6,590 bases of DNA from Opitutales bacterium (lineage in GTDB: Bacteria; Verrucomicrobiota; Verrucomicrobiia; Opitutales; Intestinicryptomonadaceae), in NCBI GenBank assembly GCA_017526045.1, contig JAFXRX010000219.1, positions 1 to 6,590 on the forward strand. Direction: 5' to 3'. Shown in pieces: positions 4,304-6,590 of the stretch. Positions within the stretch are counted from its first letter, which is position 1. Each line of letters opens with the position of its first letter. The translations under genes and the position numbers were made by a program. A model generated the notes under the pieces. The model saw nothing but the letters and a program-made list of their open reading frames with translations. It had not been told where the DNA came from and did not search any database.

Positions 4304-6590
4304 ATGAAGAAAATTAAGCTTTTTTTGATTTTAAGTTCCGTAATTTGCGCGGCTTTGAATTGCGCCTCGGCGGAGCAAAAGCAAGTCGGCATAAATTCGC
4401 CCGAGGCTCAAAACGCCTTCAACGACATCTCTATTTTCCGCATAAACAAGGAGCCCGCGCGCGCCTTCTTCGTGCCCTATGCCGACTCTTCAAAAGTCCC
4501 GTTTTACCTCGATTTTGAGGGGATTGAAAATTTGTACGAAAAAACGGAGAGGGCGAAGGTCTTAAACGGCAAGTGGAAATTCTTTTTCGCCGAAGATCCC
4601 TCGCAGGTGAAGCCCGAATTTTTCAAGGCGAATTTCGACGACTCGTCTTGGGCGGAAATCGAAGTGCCAAACACTTGGCAGGCTTGCGGATACGACACGA
4701 TTTTTTACGACAACATAACCCTCGAAATGTTTTTCGACAAATCCGGCAGGTGGCTCAAAGGCTTCAGCAAGGAAAAGGGCGAGGAAATGTCGAAGGCGGA
4801 GCGAAGCCCGTTCGTGCCTGAAATGCACCGCCAAAAGGCGGTTTACAGGACGTCTTTTGTTTTGCCGCAAGACTGGAAGAGCCGCCGCACAATCATCCGC
4901 TTTAACGGCGTGCGCACGGGGTTTTTCCTTTATGTAAACGGCGAAAAAGCCGGATACAGCGAGGACAGTTTCACCCCCGCGGAATTCGACATCACAAAGT
5001 TTTTAAAAAGCGGCAAAAATTCGCTCGCAGTCGAAGTCTTCAAAAACACGACGGGCTCTTATTTCGAAATGCAGGATATGCCGCACACGATGGGGATTTT
5101 CAGGGACGTCGTTTTGCTAAGCCGCCCGCAAATCTACTTGCGCGACTACTTTGCAAGCATTTCCCTCAACGGAAATTTGGACGAGGCGCAGATAGAGATT
5201 GAGGCATTCCTAAACCGCGATGCAAAATGCGAAATATCGGCAGTCATCGCCGACCAAAACGACAATGCGATTTTTAGGGAAGTTGCGGACGCCAAAAACG
5301 GCAGGGCGAAAATCCGCGGGGTTGCAAAAAACTTCAAGCTGTGGTCGCCCGACAAGCCGAATTTGTACACGCTCGTCCTGGAAATTTCGGAGGGCGGGAA
5401 AGTCGCCGAGGCCGTCGCAGCCGACATCGCTTTCAGGAAATTTGAAATCCGCGGCAAGACCTGCTATTTAAACAACAAGCGGTTTTTGATAAAGGGGACA
5501 AACCGCCACGACTGGTCGCCCGACAAGGGCAAGGCGTGCGGCTTCAAATGGCTCTTGAAGGACGCCGAGCTTATGAAGGAGGCCAACATCAACGCCGTGC
5601 GCACTTCGCACTATCCAAACGACGACAAATTTTTGATGCTCTGCTCGCGCTTCGGCATAACAGTCATGGACGAAAACAATTTTGAAACGCACGGCCTGCG
5701 CGGCGAAATCCCGGGAGACCATGAGTGGTTTTTCCCCGTCTCGCTCGACAGGATGCGCAATATGGTGATGCGCGACAGGAACGTGCTGTGCGTCGTCATT
5801 TGGAGCCTGGGCAACGAGAACGCGTGGCGCTTCACAAAAAACCACCAGGTTATGCTCGACTTTGCGCGCGAGTTCGGCGGCGGGCGGCCTGTGCATTCGG
5901 AAGTCGAAATGCGCGACCCGCTGACTTTGAAAAACCAGAGGCTAAACAGCCCGACCGATTTTGTTTCGGGCATGTACGGCGGGCTGCCGCGGATAAGGTG
6001 GTATCAAACGCAGATGAAAAACGAAACGCGCCCGTTTTTATTTTGCGAGTACATGCACTCCATGGGCAATTCAACAGGCAACCTAAAAGAAATTTGGGAC
6101 GAGTTCCGCAAGGACGAATCTCTCAACGGCGGCTATTTGTGGGACTGGGTCGACCAGTCGATTTATCTGCCGCGCGAGGGCAAGCCCGGAGAAAAATTTT
6201 TAAGCTGGGGCATCGACTGGAAAACAAAGCCAAGCGCGGGCGCGTTCTGCCTAAACGGCATTGTCTTTGCCGACAGAACCTATTCGGGCAAGTTTGACGA
6301 GGTAAAAAGAGTCCACCAAAACGCGCAGTTTGAGGACGTCGCCTCCTCGCCAAACAAATTCAAAATTTCAAACGAATTTTTCGACACAAACCTAAGCGAA
6401 TTCGACTTCGTTTTGAAAGTGCTCTGCAACGGAAAAGCCGTCGCCGAAAAGAAGCTAGAGCCCGTTTGCGTCGCCCCGGGCGGGTCGGCGGAAGTAGATG
6501 TTGGATTTGACTTGAAGCCGCTTTTTGGCAAGTCGAAAAACGGGGCGGAGGAGTATTTTTACAACCTCTTGTTTGTCGGCAAAAAAACGG
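4304..6590 (+). CDS. Secreted LacZ-type GH2 beta-galactosidase, 3' end cut by window
   Basis: This glycoside hydrolase family 2 enzyme probably hydrolyses terminal beta-galactosides outside the cytoplasm. In the window are 762 codons with no stop; E. coli LacZ has 1024 residues, so roughly a quarter is missing. A type I signal peptide is present: MKK, a hydrophobic core, then a likely cut after ASA (21-23). Next come the jelly-roll sugar-binding domain (about 75-275), an Ig-like domain (about 276-380), the TIM barrel (about 385-670) and the start of the domain-4 region. Counterparts of LacZ residues are in place: Asn137 (N102), Asp221 (D201, sodium), His402 (H357), His436 (H391), Glu461 and His463 in ETHG (magnesium), acid/base Glu505 in WSLGNEN (E461), nucleophile Glu582 in CEYMHSMGNS (E537), His585 (H540), Trp613 (W568), Phe648 and Asn651 (F601, N604, sodium). 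The segment about 146-170 is a charged insertion relative to LacZ. The 4304 start gives a compact signal peptide; 4271 is possible. GH2 is certain, and beta-galactosidase is very likely. Confidence 0.95.
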   Translation, partial: MKKIKLFLILSSVICAALNCASAEQKQVGINSPEAQNAFNDISIFRINKEPARAFFVPYADSSKVPFYLDFEGIENLYEKTERAKVLNGKWKFFFAEDPSQVKPEFFKANFDDSSWAEIEVPNTWQACGYDTIFYDNITLEMFFDKSGRWLKGFSKEKGEEMSKAERSPFVPEMHRQKAVYRTSFVLPQDWKSRRTIIRFNGVRTGFFLYVNGEKAGYSEDSFTPAEFDITKFLKSGKNSLAVEVFKNTTGSYFEMQDMPHTMGIFRDVVLLSRPQIYLRDYFASISLNGNLDEAQIEIEAFLNRDAKCEISAVIADQNDNAIFREVADAKNGRAKIRGVAKNFKLWSPDKPNLYTLVLEISEGGKVAEAVAADIAFRKFEIRGKTCYLNNKRFLIKGTNRHDWSPDKGKACGFKWLLKDAELMKEANINAVRTSHYPNDDKFLMLCSRFGITVMDENNFETHGLRGEIPGDHEWFFPVSLDRMRNMVMRDRNVLCVVIWSLGNENAWRFTKNHQVMLDFAREFGGGRPVHSEVEMRDPLTLKNQRLNSPTDFVSGMYGGLPRIRWYQTQMKNETRPFLFCEYMHSMGNSTGNLKEIWDEFRKDESLNGGYLWDWVDQSIYLPREGKPGEKFLSWGIDWKTKPSAGAFCLNGIVFADRTYSGKFDEVKRVHQNAQFEDVASSPNKFKISNEFFDTNLSEFDFVLKVLCNGKAVAEKKLEPVCVAPGGSAEVDVGFDLKPLFGKSKNGAEEYFYNLLFVGKKT

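Noticed and set aside
4343..4372. Possible lipoprotein signal in the GH2 protein (cysteines at residues 15 and 20)
   Set aside because: Neither SVIC nor ALNC fits a lipobox, which needs a small residue just before the Cys. The ASA site at 21-23 fits ordinary signal peptidase I.
5468..6531. Open frames on both strands within the GH2 gene
   Set aside because: The GH2 frame carries an unbroken set of LacZ catalytic residues at correct spacing, so the others are shadows.

Overview
The window holds four protein genes in two divergent pairs. On the minus strand, read right to left, are a phosphofructokinase of the pyrophosphate-type branch (start at 3188) and then aspartyl-tRNA synthetase (start at 1857). 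The aspS gene ends just before a strong hairpin terminator at the left edge. On the plus strand, starting from the same 197-base intergenic region, are a small protein with a twin-arginine signal (3386-4261) and a secreted LacZ-type glycoside hydrolase family 2 enzyme (from 4304). The hydrolase gene runs off the right edge with 762 codons present. I saw no tRNA, rRNA, CRISPR array, insertion sequence or prophage signature.

The organism looks like a Gram-negative, carbohydrate-degrading, probably host-associated or anaerobic bacterium. Three things point there: an exported beta-galactosidase-like enzyme, a Tat-exported protein and a pyrophosphate-type glycolytic kinase. None of the four starts has a recognisable Shine-Dalgarno sequence. 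GC-rich codons are mixed with long A and T runs. A member of the Verrucomicrobiota/Lentisphaerota (PVC group) would fit, but this is a low-confidence inference and no marker here settles it.

The left half (1-3188) is housekeeping: glycolysis and translation, probably one transcript with a 65-base gap. The AspRS carries His31 and Gly82, the pair associated with non-discriminating AspRS. This predicts that the host also makes Asn-tRNA(Asn) through a GatCAB amidotransferase.

The right half (3386-6590) is an export-oriented pair. The GH2 enzyme keeps essentially every LacZ catalytic and metal-binding residue covered by the window, at near-constant spacing. The small Tat protein is the least ordinary item. 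Its sequence follows the layout of an amidohydrolase-2 (TIM-barrel, metal-dependent) enzyme, yet every expected metal ligand appears to be replaced. This suggests an exported pseudoenzyme of unknown role, placed directly upstream of a secreted glycosidase.
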